The notes under the pieces are model-generated. The model was not told the origin of the DNA, made no database searches, and was given only the letters and a program-made list of their open reading frames with translations. From positions 7,360 to 55,581 of the forward strand of contig JABSRQ010000029.1 of the NCBI GenBank assembly GCA_013215055.1: DNA of 48,222 bases, in the 5' to 3' direction. The position numbers were made by a program, and so were the translations under genes. How positions within the stretch are numbered: the first letter of the stretch is position 1; each line of letters opens with the position of its first letter. This stretch comes from Pseudomonadales bacterium (lineage in GTDB: Bacteria > Pseudomonadota > Gammaproteobacteria > Pseudomonadales > DT-91). This document shows positions 34,895 to 42,860 of this stretch, in pieces.

Positions 34895-35698
34895 ATGACA
34901 ACTGTAGCAAAAGATTACACTCTGGCTGAATTGATGATTGTTCAGGCTGCTGAAGTTTTCCGTAATGACGGTGAAGTATTAGCAACGGGCATCGGCGTTT
35001 TACCTAGATTAGGTGCATCGCTGGCGATGAAGACCTTTAACCAGGATTTAATGATGACGGATTCAGAAGCATACTTGCTGTCTGAGCCTAATCCTATTTC
35101 TGGTCGTAAATCTCACGAAGGTCAGAAGTCTGAGACCTGGATGGGTTTCTCTCGCATTTTTGATAATGTTTGGTCGCGCAAACGTCACGCGATGATTGGG
35201 CCGACTCAGATCGATAAATTCGGTCAGGCTAACATCTCTGCGTTAGGTGGCACTTACGAGCAACCTAAAATTCAAATGTTAGGTGTTCGTGGTCTGCCAG
35301 GTAACTCTATCAGCCATGCTAACTCTTTCTTTGTTCCTTCTCACAATACCCGTGTATTTGTTGAAGGTGAATGTGACCTGGTTAACTCTATCGGTTACAA
35401 CCCAGAGCGTTTACCTAAAGGTTATGTGATGGAAGATATCGATATCCGCGTGATCTTAACGGATCTGTGTGTATTGAACTTCAAAGGCCCTAATTTCCAG
35501 ATTGGACTTCAATCTGTACATCCTGGCATCACGGTTGAGCAAGTGGTTGCGGCGACAGGTTTTGAATTATTCATTCCTGAAAATGTACCAACAACTGAAG
35601 CACCTACCGAAGAGCAGCTAGAAATTATCCGTGGCTTAGATCCACAGGATTGGCGCTCTAAGCAATTGAAAGATAACCCTCCGGGCGATCGTTCTTAA
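34895..35698 (+). CDS. ipdB: IpdB, ring-opening CoA hydrolase subunit B
   Basis: 267 residues from the ATG at 34895; an in-frame TTG lies 6 bases upstream. AAGGA precedes it. CoA-transferase class I beta fold: ATGIGVLPRLGASLAMKTF, LLSEPNPISGRK, GPTQIDKFGQANISALGG, and VHPGITVEQVVAATGFEL. The usual transferase SENG glutamate motif is replaced by an S-E-P-N-P segment, in line with a hydrolase. A terminator 15 bases after the stop suggests the first two genes are produced in excess of those downstream. Confidence 0.88.
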   Translation: MTTVAKDYTLAELMIVQAAEVFRNDGEVLATGIGVLPRLGASLAMKTFNQDLMMTDSEAYLLSEPNPISGRKSHEGQKSETWMGFSRIFDNVWSRKRHAMIGPTQIDKFGQANISALGGTYEQPKIQMLGVRGLPGNSISHANSFFVPSHNTRVFVEGECDLVNSIGYNPERLPKGYVMEDIDIRVILTDLCVLNFKGPNFQIGLQSVHPGITVEQVVAATGFELFIPENVPTTEAPTEEQLEIIRGLDPQDWRSKQLKDNPPGDRS

Positions 35699-35712
35699 TT
35701 GCTGTTTGACTC

Positions 35713-35736
35713 AAGGCCCGGTTTACCGGGCTTTTT
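35713..35736 (+). terminator. Terminator-like hairpin between ipdB and ipdC
   Basis: GCCCGG (35716-35721), loop TTTA, CCGGGC (35726-35731), then TTTTT. The gap to ipdC is short and the downstream genes remain collinear, so it is probably an attenuator of full-length transcription; a separate promoter for ipdC lies in the 60 bases that follow or readthrough occurs. Confidence 0.8.
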
Positions 35737-35796
35737 GCGTATTATGGCTAATCACTTTTGTTGATTGTCTAACAAATTTTAAAGGTTTTTTAATTC

Positions 35797-36873
35797 ATGT
35801 CTGATGTTTTAAATACACGTATAACGGAACTACTGGGTTGTAAATACCCGATCATTCAAACTGCTATGGGTTGGGTTGCTGACCCAGTATTGGTTGCAGG
35901 TACCTGTAACGCCGGTGGTTTTGGTTTTTTGGCGGGTGCAACTATCCCACCTGATGAAATGGAACGCGATATTCTTAAAGTGAAAGAATTAACCGATAAA
36001 AATTTCGGTGTGAACTTTCATATGTATCAGCCTAATGCGTCTGAAATTATCGATTTGTGTATTAAGCACGGCGTGAAAGCTGTGTCGTATTCTCGCTCAC
36101 CGGGCAAGGATATGATCAAAAAATTAAAAGATAACGGCATTGTTTGTATGCCAACCGTGGGTTTACCTAAGCATGCGATTAAGGCTGTTGAGATGGGTGC
36201 CGATGCGGTTGTTGTTCAAGGTGGCGAAGGTGGTGGTCATACAGGTTCAGTGCCTACTACGCTTTTATTGCCACAAGTTGTTGATGCAGTTGGTGATAAA
36301 GTGCCTGTGTTAGGTGCCGGTGGTTTTAAAGACGGCCGTGGCTTGGTTGCTGCCATGGCTTTTGGTGCCGATGGTATCGCGATGGGTACACGCTTTTTGT
36401 TAACTGAAAACTCACCGGTTCCTGCTGCGACCAAACAGCGTTATATCGATTGTAAAAATCCAGCCAATATCATTATCTCTAAAGAGATGGATGGCCTGCC
36501 ACAGCGTATGGTAATGAATGAATGGCTGGAGAATATGGAGAAAGCCTCCAAATTACGTAAATTGTTTATCGCGTTAAACAACGGTTTGAAATTCCGTAAA
36601 TTCACCGGTGCATCCATCTTCGATTTATTAAAATCGGCATTTGCGATGACTAAATCGGGTGATCTAACACCTGCTCAGGCGATTATGGCGGCGAACACGC
36701 CCATGATTATTCAAAAAGCTATGGTTGATGGCCTGCCTGAAGAGGGTGTTTTACCTTCAGGCCAGGTTGCCGGTGTTATCGATAGCCTGCCTACGTGTGA
36801 CGAATTAATTAAAAGTATTGTTGTTGAAGCCGAAGAACGTTTAGCTGCGTTGTCTGGCACATCATCTAAATAA
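35797..36873 (+). CDS. ipdC: IpdC, flavin-dependent (nitronate monooxygenase-like) enzyme
   Basis: 358 residues, TIM-barrel FMN enzyme: YPIIQTAMGWVADPVLVAGTCNAGGFGFLAG at the N-terminus, GADAVVVQGGEGGGHTG, VPVLGAGGFKDGRGLVAAMAFGADGIAMGTRF. The group is the nitronate monooxygenase / 2-nitropropane dioxygenase family. In the HIP pathway IpdC removes hydrogens from the 5-hydroxy intermediate. Length and gene order (ipdA-ipdB-ipdC) agree with the mycobacterial cluster Rv3551-3553. Confidence 0.88.
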   Translation: MSDVLNTRITELLGCKYPIIQTAMGWVADPVLVAGTCNAGGFGFLAGATIPPDEMERDILKVKELTDKNFGVNFHMYQPNASEIIDLCIKHGVKAVSYSRSPGKDMIKKLKDNGIVCMPTVGLPKHAIKAVEMGADAVVVQGGEGGGHTGSVPTTLLLPQVVDAVGDKVPVLGAGGFKDGRGLVAAMAFGADGIAMGTRFLLTENSPVPAATKQRYIDCKNPANIIISKEMDGLPQRMVMNEWLENMEKASKLRKLFIALNNGLKFRKFTGASIFDLLKSAFAMTKSGDLTPAQAIMAANTPMIIQKAMVDGLPEEGVLPSGQVAGVIDSLPTCDELIKSIVVEAEERLAALSGTSSK

Positions 36874-36885
36874 CAGGAGAACACT

Positions 36886-37650
36886 ATGTCTAAGCCATTT
36901 ACTACTACGATCACTAACGGCATTGCCGAACTGATCTTCAACCGTCCGCCGGTTAACGCTTTTACCGCACAGGGTTGGGCTGATATCGCCGCTGAGATTG
37001 AAGCGTTAGGCACTAACGATGACTGTCGCGTGATTATCATTGCCGCCGAAGGCCGTGGTTTCTGTGCCGGTGTTGATATTAAAGAATTAGATGCCAATGA
37101 TTCATTAATCGTGAAAGTGAACAAGGGTAATTACGATACGTTTAAAGCGATTCACATCAATGCCAAGCCTGTTATTGTTGCAGTTCACGGTTTTGTATTA
37201 GGTGGTGGTATCGGTATCTCGGGTGCGGCAGATGTGATTGTTGCATCAGAGTGTGCAACCTTTGCGGTACCTGAAGTTGACCGTGGTGCCATGGGCGGCG
37301 GTGCCCATCTACAGCGTATGTTCCCTGTACAAAAAGTACGTTATATGTATTTCACCGGTTTACCGATTGATGCACAAGAGGCCTACCGTTTAGGTGCTGT
37401 TGAGTGTGTAGTGCCGCGTGATGAATTAATGCCTAAGGCGCGTGAAATTGCAGCCAAGATTGCCGAAAAATCTCCTCGTATGATCGCGCTGGCAAAAGAG
37501 GCTTTAAATGGTATTGAAGATGGTAATCTGGAAGATAAATACCGTTCAGAGCAGGGCTTTACGTTAGAGGCATACCAGTCTCCTGATTCTGCTGAATCAC
37601 GTGATGCGTTTGTTAACAAACGTGATGCTGACTTTAAAGAAAAGAACTAA
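36886..37650 (+). CDS. EchA20-like enoyl-CoA hydratase/hydrolase
   Basis: 254 residues, crotonase fold: ELIFNRPPVNAFTAQGWADI, IIAAEGRGFCAGVDIKEL (the oxyanion-hole A-G-x-D region), VHGFVLGGGIGISGAADVIVAS, FAVPEVDRGAMGGGAHLQRMF. The mycobacterial EchA20 (247 residues) hydrolyses a ring D bond in HIEC-CoA. Same position between ipdC and the acyl-CoA dehydrogenases supports the assignment; a plain hydratase is the alternative. Overlap/spacing: 12 bases from ipdC, 12 to the next gene. Confidence 0.85.
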   Translation: MSKPFTTTITNGIAELIFNRPPVNAFTAQGWADIAAEIEALGTNDDCRVIIIAAEGRGFCAGVDIKELDANDSLIVKVNKGNYDTFKAIHINAKPVIVAVHGFVLGGGIGISGAADVIVASECATFAVPEVDRGAMGGGAHLQRMFPVQKVRYMYFTGLPIDAQEAYRLGAVECVVPRDELMPKAREIAAKIAEKSPRMIALAKEALNGIEDGNLEDKYRSEQGFTLEAYQSPDSAESRDAFVNKRDADFKEKN

Positions 37651-37662
37651 GGGGCTATTCCA

Positions 37663-38835
37663 ATGGATTTAAATTTTACGCCAGAACATGATGCCTTTCG
37701 CGCAGAGGCGCGTGAATGGTTGGCCGCTAACGTACCGGCTGAGCCATTAAAAACATACGATACAGAAGAAGGTTTCCAGCAGCATCGTGAGTGGGAAGCC
37801 AAAATGAATGAAGGCCGCTGGGGTATGGTTACCTGGCCTACGGAACTAGGCGGCCGTGACGCTGACCTGATTCAATGGCTTATTTTTGAAGAAGAATATT
37901 TTCGTGCTAAAGCACCAAGTCGTGTCAACCAAAATGGTATTTTTCTGTTAGGCCCTACGCTAATGGAATACGGTACAGAAGAGCAGAAAGCTGAAATTTT
38001 GCCTAAGATGGCCGACGGCACCGAAGTTTGGGCGCAGGGCTGGTCTGAGCCCAATGCCGGTTCTGATATGGCCGCAGTACGTGCAAAAGCTGAACTCACC
38101 GAAGATGGTGAGTATTACATCATCAATGGTCAGAAAACCTGGTCTACCCGTGCTGTATGGGCTGATCAATGTTTTGGTATGTTCCGTACCGATCCTGAAT
38201 CTAAACGTCATAAAGGTTTAACTTTTATTTTAGTGCCGTTAGATCTGGAAGGTATCACGGTTAACCCAATTCCACAGCTTGATGGTTTACCGGGTTTTGC
38301 CGAGATTTTCTTCGACAACGTTAAAGTACCTGTTAATCGCCGTTTAGGTGATGAGGGGCAAGGTTGGGAAGTTGCGATGGCTACTGCAGGTTTTGAGCGT
38401 GGTTTAATGCTGCGTTCTCCTGCACGTTTCCAGGAAACGGCTAAACGCTTAGTTGAACTATACAAAGAAAATCAGGCTACGGCCGATGAAGATCCTGCGA
38501 TTCGTGATGCCGTAATCAAGGCATATATGTCTGCAGAATCTTACTGTATCACCACGTTTGAAACCGCTTGTCGCTTAATTAAAGGCGGTAAGATTGGAGC
38601 CGAGTCTTCAACGAACAAGATCTTCTGGTCTGAGTTGGATCAAGATATGCATGCCACAGCGATGGATATTTTAGCTGCCCGTGCAGAGCTTGAGCCTTTT
38701 GCACCACAGGCCAAAGGTGTAGGCACTTGGTTAGATGGATTCCTGTTTGCGCAGTCGGGTCCTATCTATGCCGGTACTAACGAAATTCAACGTAACATCA
38801 TTGCTGAGCGTATGCTTGGCATGCCACGTAAGTAG
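37663..38835 (+). CDS. Acyl-CoA dehydrogenase, larger subunit
   Basis: 390 residues, typical FAD acyl-CoA dehydrogenase: AQGWSEPNAGSDMAAVRAKAE, IINGQKTWSTRAVWADQCFGMFRTD, then the C-terminal helix domain with GPIYAGTNEIQRNIIAERMLG. The usual catalytic Glu of Y-E-G-T is Ala here (YAGTNEIQ), so either the base lies elsewhere (as in several FadE proteins) or the base comes from the partner subunit. It lies 11 bases before a second, shorter dehydrogenase gene, the arrangement of the heterotetrameric FadE pairs of steroid catabolism (FadE31-33-like). The substrate is inferred. Confidence 0.9.
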   Translation: MDLNFTPEHDAFRAEAREWLAANVPAEPLKTYDTEEGFQQHREWEAKMNEGRWGMVTWPTELGGRDADLIQWLIFEEEYFRAKAPSRVNQNGIFLLGPTLMEYGTEEQKAEILPKMADGTEVWAQGWSEPNAGSDMAAVRAKAELTEDGEYYIINGQKTWSTRAVWADQCFGMFRTDPESKRHKGLTFILVPLDLEGITVNPIPQLDGLPGFAEIFFDNVKVPVNRRLGDEGQGWEVAMATAGFERGLMLRSPARFQETAKRLVELYKENQATADEDPAIRDAVIKAYMSAESYCITTFETACRLIKGGKIGAESSTNKIFWSELDQDMHATAMDILAARAELEPFAPQAKGVGTWLDGFLFAQSGPIYAGTNEIQRNIIAERMLGMPRK

Positions 38836-38846
38836 AGGGCGCTGTA

Positions 38847-39902
38847 ATGGATTTTACTTTTAACGAAGACCAATTGATGTTCCAAGAAGGTGTTAGAGAC
38901 TTCTTGATGAACGAAGTTAGCCCTGAGAAAATACGTGAGTTATGGGAAACTGAAACCGGCCGCTGCGATGAGTTATGGGGCAAGCTAACCGAAATGGGCT
39001 TAACCGGTTTAACCGTACCTGAAGAGTTTGGTGGCATGGGTATGGACGAGCTGGATTTTGTGCTGTTGGCACAAGAATGTGGTTACGTTGCATTACCTGA
39101 GCCCTTAGTGCAAACCGTATTGGTTGCAGTGCCTACCTTAGTGAATTCATCTAACGATGATCTTAAATCTACCTGGCTGCCAAAAGTTGCCGAAGGTTCT
39201 GCTCGTATTGCTGTAGGGCTTGAGCAAAACTTATTGGTTGAAGATGCACACGTTGCAGATTTAATCATTATGGAAAAAGCAGGCGCTTTATATGCGGTAG
39301 AGAAAGGCGAAGCAGAATTAGAATATAACGAATCTGTTGATTTAAGCCGTAAGCTTTATAAAGTAACGTTTAACGAAGCTAACGCAACCTTATTAGCTGA
39401 AGGTGATGAGGCGAAAGCCTTGATTGCAGGTGCATTAAACCGCGGTGCTTTAGGTTGTGCGGCTCAGGCTTTAGGTTTAACCCAGCGTATGATCGATCTT
39501 TCGGTTCAGTATACGTCTGAGCGTGAGCAGTTCGGCGTAGCGATTGGTACATTCCAGGCGGTTAAGCATCGTATGGCAAATGTTGCCGTACCGTTAGAGT
39601 ATTCAAAAGCAACCGTAGCCTTTGCTGCGTATGCCATTGCTAACAATCTAGCGAGTGTGGATGAGAACGTCTCCCATGCTAAGTCGATTGCCTGTGCAGC
39701 ATCGTTGATCGGTGCAAAAAACTCTATTCAAGTTCACGGTGCCATGGGTTATACCTGGGAAGTGAATTTGCATATTTACATGAAAAAAGCTTGGGCCTTG
39801 GATAAAACCTGGGGTAATCAAGCTTTCCATAAGGGCCGTATTGCTGATGCCATTTTTGCAGATAATGCAAACATTGGTGCTGGCAAAACATTTCTAGCAT
39901 AA
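38847..39902 (+). CDS. Acyl-CoA dehydrogenase, smaller subunit
   Basis: 351 residues. N-terminal domain normal (NEDQLMFQEGVRDFLM; GLTVPEEFGGMGMDELDFVLLAQECGYVALPEPLV). The middle beta domain is short and degenerate compared with full-length members. C-terminal segment GAKNSIQVHGAMGYTWEVNLHIYMKKAWAL carries a Glu in the position expected of the catalytic or FAD-contacting strand in heteromeric FadE subunits. Probably forms an alpha2beta2 enzyme with the product of the preceding gene. The region that binds the isoalloxazine ring is less well conserved than in the larger subunit. Confidence 0.88.
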   Translation: MDFTFNEDQLMFQEGVRDFLMNEVSPEKIRELWETETGRCDELWGKLTEMGLTGLTVPEEFGGMGMDELDFVLLAQECGYVALPEPLVQTVLVAVPTLVNSSNDDLKSTWLPKVAEGSARIAVGLEQNLLVEDAHVADLIIMEKAGALYAVEKGEAELEYNESVDLSRKLYKVTFNEANATLLAEGDEAKALIAGALNRGALGCAAQALGLTQRMIDLSVQYTSEREQFGVAIGTFQAVKHRMANVAVPLEYSKATVAFAAYAIANNLASVDENVSHAKSIACAASLIGAKNSIQVHGAMGYTWEVNLHIYMKKAWALDKTWGNQAFHKGRIADAIFADNANIGAGKTFLA

Positions 39903-39909
39903 GGAGTTT

Positions 39910-41067
39910 ATGATGGCTGAAGCCTATATTGTAGATTGCGTACGTACCCCGACAGGCAGACGTAAAGGTGGCCTAAGCCACGTTCACGGTGCCGATTTAG
40001 GTGCGCATGTTTTAAAAGCGATTGTTGAGCGTAATAACATTCCTGATAGCGACTACGAAGATGTTATTTTCGGTTGTTGCGACACGGTAGGAACGTTGGC
40101 GGGTGATATCGCACGTACCGCATGGTTGGCTGCAGGCCTTGATGACTGTGTGCCGGGTACAACCATTGATCGCCAATGTGGTTCATCGCAGCAAGCTGTG
40201 CATTTTGCAGCGCAAGCGATTATGTCAGGTTGTATGGATGTTGTGGTTGCTGGTGGTGTACAAACCATGACCCAAATCCCTATCTCCTATGCGATGACAG
40301 CGGCTTTGCCGTTAGGCATTAAAGACCCTTTCTCGGGTTCTAAAGGTTGGGTTGCGCGTTATGGTGAGGAACCACCTACGCAGTTTAATTCGGCGCAGAT
40401 GATTGCCGATAAATGGGATATCTCGCGTAAAGAGCTGGAAGAATTCTCTTTGCAGTCGCATGAGCGTGCTTTCACCGCTATCGAAGAGGGGCGTTTTAAA
40501 AATGAAATCGTGCCTTTAGAAGGTGTTGAGCATGATGAAACTCCACGGCGTTCTTCTTTAGAAAAAATGGCCGAGTTGGATTATTTATTTGGTTGTGACA
40601 AAGTGACCGCAGCGGTTGCGTCCCAAACCTGTGATGCGGCCTCAGCGATGTTGATCGTTTCTGCAGATGCATTGAAAAAGTACAACTTAAAACCTCGTGC
40701 GCGTATTCACCATATGTCGGTACGTGCTGCTGATCCCATCTGGATGTTAACCGCGCCGATTCCTGCAACGGAATATGCTTTGAAGAAAGCGGGCATGACT
40801 TTAGATGATATTGATTTAGTTGAAATCAACGAAGCTTTTGCATCGGTTGTATTGGCCTGGTTAAAAGAGACCGGCTACCCGATTGAGAAAACTAACGTTA
40901 ACGGTGGTGCTATTGCATTGGGTCATCCACTAGGCGCTTCGGGTACTAAGTTGATGACAACCTTGCTTAACGAATTAGAGCGCACAGGCGGCCGTTTTGG
41001 TTTACAAACCATGTGTGAAGGTGGCGGTCAAGCCAACGTTACTATTATTGAACGCCTAGGCGACTAA
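39910..41067 (+). CDS. FadA6-like acetyl-CoA acyltransferase
   Basis: 385 residues, thiolase fold. Nucleophile TIDRQCGSSQQAVHFAAQ (Cys about 90), EINEAFASV, GGAIALGHPLGASGTKL, and the second catalytic Cys in TMCEGGGQANVTI. AAGGAG lies 6 bases before the ATG; two adjacent ATGs are possible (39910 or 39913). In the HIP pathway FadA6 performs a thiolytic cleavage of the opened ring-chain product. Placed between the dehydrogenase pair and the SDR. Confidence 0.9.
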   Translation: MMAEAYIVDCVRTPTGRRKGGLSHVHGADLGAHVLKAIVERNNIPDSDYEDVIFGCCDTVGTLAGDIARTAWLAAGLDDCVPGTTIDRQCGSSQQAVHFAAQAIMSGCMDVVVAGGVQTMTQIPISYAMTAALPLGIKDPFSGSKGWVARYGEEPPTQFNSAQMIADKWDISRKELEEFSLQSHERAFTAIEEGRFKNEIVPLEGVEHDETPRRSSLEKMAELDYLFGCDKVTAAVASQTCDAASAMLIVSADALKKYNLKPRARIHHMSVRAADPIWMLTAPIPATEYALKKAGMTLDDIDLVEINEAFASVVLAWLKETGYPIEKTNVNGGAIALGHPLGASGTKLMTTLLNELERTGGRFGLQTMCEGGGQANVTIIERLGD

Positions 41068-41086
41068 GAATAATTAGGAGAATATT

Positions 41087-41974
41087 ATGGGTATTTTAGA
41101 TAATCGTGTTGCGATCATCACCGGTGCTGGTGGCGGTTTAGGTGCAGCTCACGCAAAAGTGTTTGCCAGCGAAGGTTGCTCTGTTGTTGTAAACGATATC
41201 AATGAAGCAGCGGCACAAACTGTTGTAGATCTGATTGTGGCTGCCGGTGGTAAAGCTGTTGTTAATACTTCAGACATCACTAACTACGATGATGCTGCGA
41301 ATGCTGTTAAAACGGCTATTGATACTTACGGCGAATTAAACATCGTATTAAACAACGCCGGTGTTAACCGTGACCGTATGTTTGCATCGATGACAGAACT
41401 TGAGTGGGACACTATTATGTCTGTTCACTTGAAAGGACATTTCTGTATTTCTTCTCATGCGGTACATTACTGGAAAGACAAATCTAAAGCCGGTGAGGCT
41501 GTTGATGCTCGTATCATTAACACAACTTCAGGTGCTGGCCTTCAAGGTTCTGTGGGTCAATCTAACTACGCTGCTGCTAAAGCGGGTATCGCTGCTTTAA
41601 CATTGAACCAGGCTGCTGAGTTAGGTCGTTATGGCGTAACGGCTAACTGTATCGCTCCTGCTGCACGTACGGGCATGACAACTGCGGTTGAGTCTATGGC
41701 TGAAATGATGAAGAAGCCTGAAGATGAGTCTTTCGACTACTGGGCTCCAGAGAATGTATCTACGTTATTAGCGTGGATTGCATCAGCTGAATCTAAAGAT
41801 GTGACTGGTCGTTGTTTCGAGTCTGAAGGCGGTAAAATTTCTATTGCACAAGGCTGGCATTCAACTAAAGGTGTTGATAAAGGCGCTCAATGGGCACCTT
41901 CAGAAATTGGCGAAGCAATGAAAACGTTGTTAGCAGAAGAAGTTCCAGCACAGAAAGTTTACGGTACTAAATAA
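41087..41974 (+). CDS. Short-chain dehydrogenase (HSD17B4-type)
   Basis: 295 residues, longer than a minimal SDR. GxxxGxG as TGAGGGLGAAHAK, VNDI (NAD-preferring Asp), NNAGVNRD, catalytic Ser region TTSGAGLQGSVGQ with YAAAKAG (Y-x3-K). The C-terminal extension and overall pattern resemble the hydroxyacyl-CoA dehydrogenase part of multifunctional enzyme 2. In the HIP pathway an SDR (IpdF) oxidises the 5-hydroxyl; another possibility is a 3-hydroxyacyl-CoA dehydrogenase. Last gene before a strong terminator. Confidence 0.85.
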   Translation: MGILDNRVAIITGAGGGLGAAHAKVFASEGCSVVVNDINEAAAQTVVDLIVAAGGKAVVNTSDITNYDDAANAVKTAIDTYGELNIVLNNAGVNRDRMFASMTELEWDTIMSVHLKGHFCISSHAVHYWKDKSKAGEAVDARIINTTSGAGLQGSVGQSNYAAAKAGIAALTLNQAAELGRYGVTANCIAPAARTGMTTAVESMAEMMKKPEDESFDYWAPENVSTLLAWIASAESKDVTGRCFESEGGKISIAQGWHSTKGVDKGAQWAPSEIGEAMKTLLAEEVPAQKVYGTK

Positions 41975-41996
41975 GTTACTATAAGCACTGTGTAAG

Positions 41997-42031
41997 AAAA
42001 GGCGTAGCTTCGTTGGAGCTGCGCCTTTTTT
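41997..42031 (+). terminator. Terminator of the ipd operon
   Basis: AAAAGGCG, then AGCT/AGCT inner pairing, then CGCCTTTTTT. The long stem (42001-42025) ends in a T run at 42026-42031. Confidence 0.88.
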
Positions 42032-42060
42032 GTTTTAGCTTAGAGGATAAGGAGACTTTT

Positions 42061-42855
42061 ATGAAAAAACTAATGACATGTTTCACGGTGGCTTCGCTAT
42101 TAGCTTTAAGCGCTTGCCAGACATCACCCACAGGCCGTACGCAGTTATTATTAGTATCAGATAATGATATGGATAAGATGGGTGCTGCTTCTTTCACTGA
42201 TTTAAAAGCCAAAAGTAAGCTTTCTACTGATAAAGCAGCCATCAATTATATTCGTTGCATCAGCACACCTTTATTAAAAGCAGCTAACGAAAATCCTGCA
42301 GCGTGGGAAATTCAAGTATTTGAAGATGATAGCCCTAATGCCTTTGCCTTACCTGGCAGAAAAATTGGTGTTCATACCGGTATGATTAAAACTGCCCAAA
42401 ATCCTGAGCAATTAGCAGCGGTCATTGGGCATGAAATTGGCCATGTACAAGCCAGGCATGGCGCAGAGCGTGTTTCATTAAATATGGCTTCACAAACTGC
42501 GCAGCAAGTTGTGGCCGTAGCAGTTGATGGAACAGAGTATGCGGGTGCGACGATGGCCGCCATCGGTGTTGGGGCGCAGTACGGTATGATATTACCTTAT
42601 AGTCGTACCCACGAGTCGGAAGCCGATTATGTCGGTTTAAAAATCATGGCCAGGGCTGGTTTTGATCCGCAGCAGTCCGTTGAGTTATGGCGTAATATGG
42701 CTAAGTCAGGTGGCGGTAAATCACCGGAGTTTATGTCTACTCACCCTTCGGATAATACACGTATCAAAGCGTTGACGAAGCAGATGGGCGAAGCCAATAC
42801 CATATATAGGCAAGCCAAGGCTCAGGGCTTACATCCAAACTGCCGTAAGCCTTAA
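42061..42855 (+). CDS. M48 metalloprotease lipoprotein
   Basis: 264 residues from the ATG at 42061 (AAGGAG 8 bases upstream); an earlier in-frame ATG at 42013 lies in the terminator region and would hide the signal. Lipobox L-S-A-C (Cys19). Zinc site HEIGH (about 124-128) with the third ligand in THESEADYVGLKIM. M48B/LoiP-like peptidases of the periplasmic face of the outer membrane degrade misfolded outer-membrane proteins. Convergent with the Hsp70 operon with 5 bases between stops. Confidence 0.93.
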   Translation: MKKLMTCFTVASLLALSACQTSPTGRTQLLLVSDNDMDKMGAASFTDLKAKSKLSTDKAAINYIRCISTPLLKAANENPAAWEIQVFEDDSPNAFALPGRKIGVHTGMIKTAQNPEQLAAVIGHEIGHVQARHGAERVSLNMASQTAQQVVAVAVDGTEYAGATMAAIGVGAQYGMILPYSRTHESEADYVGLKIMARAGFDPQQSVELWRNMAKSGGGKSPEFMSTHPSDNTRIKALTKQMGEANTIYRQAKAQGLHPNCRKP

Positions 42856-42860
42856 GCTAT

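Noticed and set aside
42013..42061. N-terminal extension of the M48 lipoprotein from an upstream ATG
   Set aside because: The extension would be coded by the ipd operon terminator and would displace the lipoprotein signal. The ATG at 42061 has a good ribosome site.
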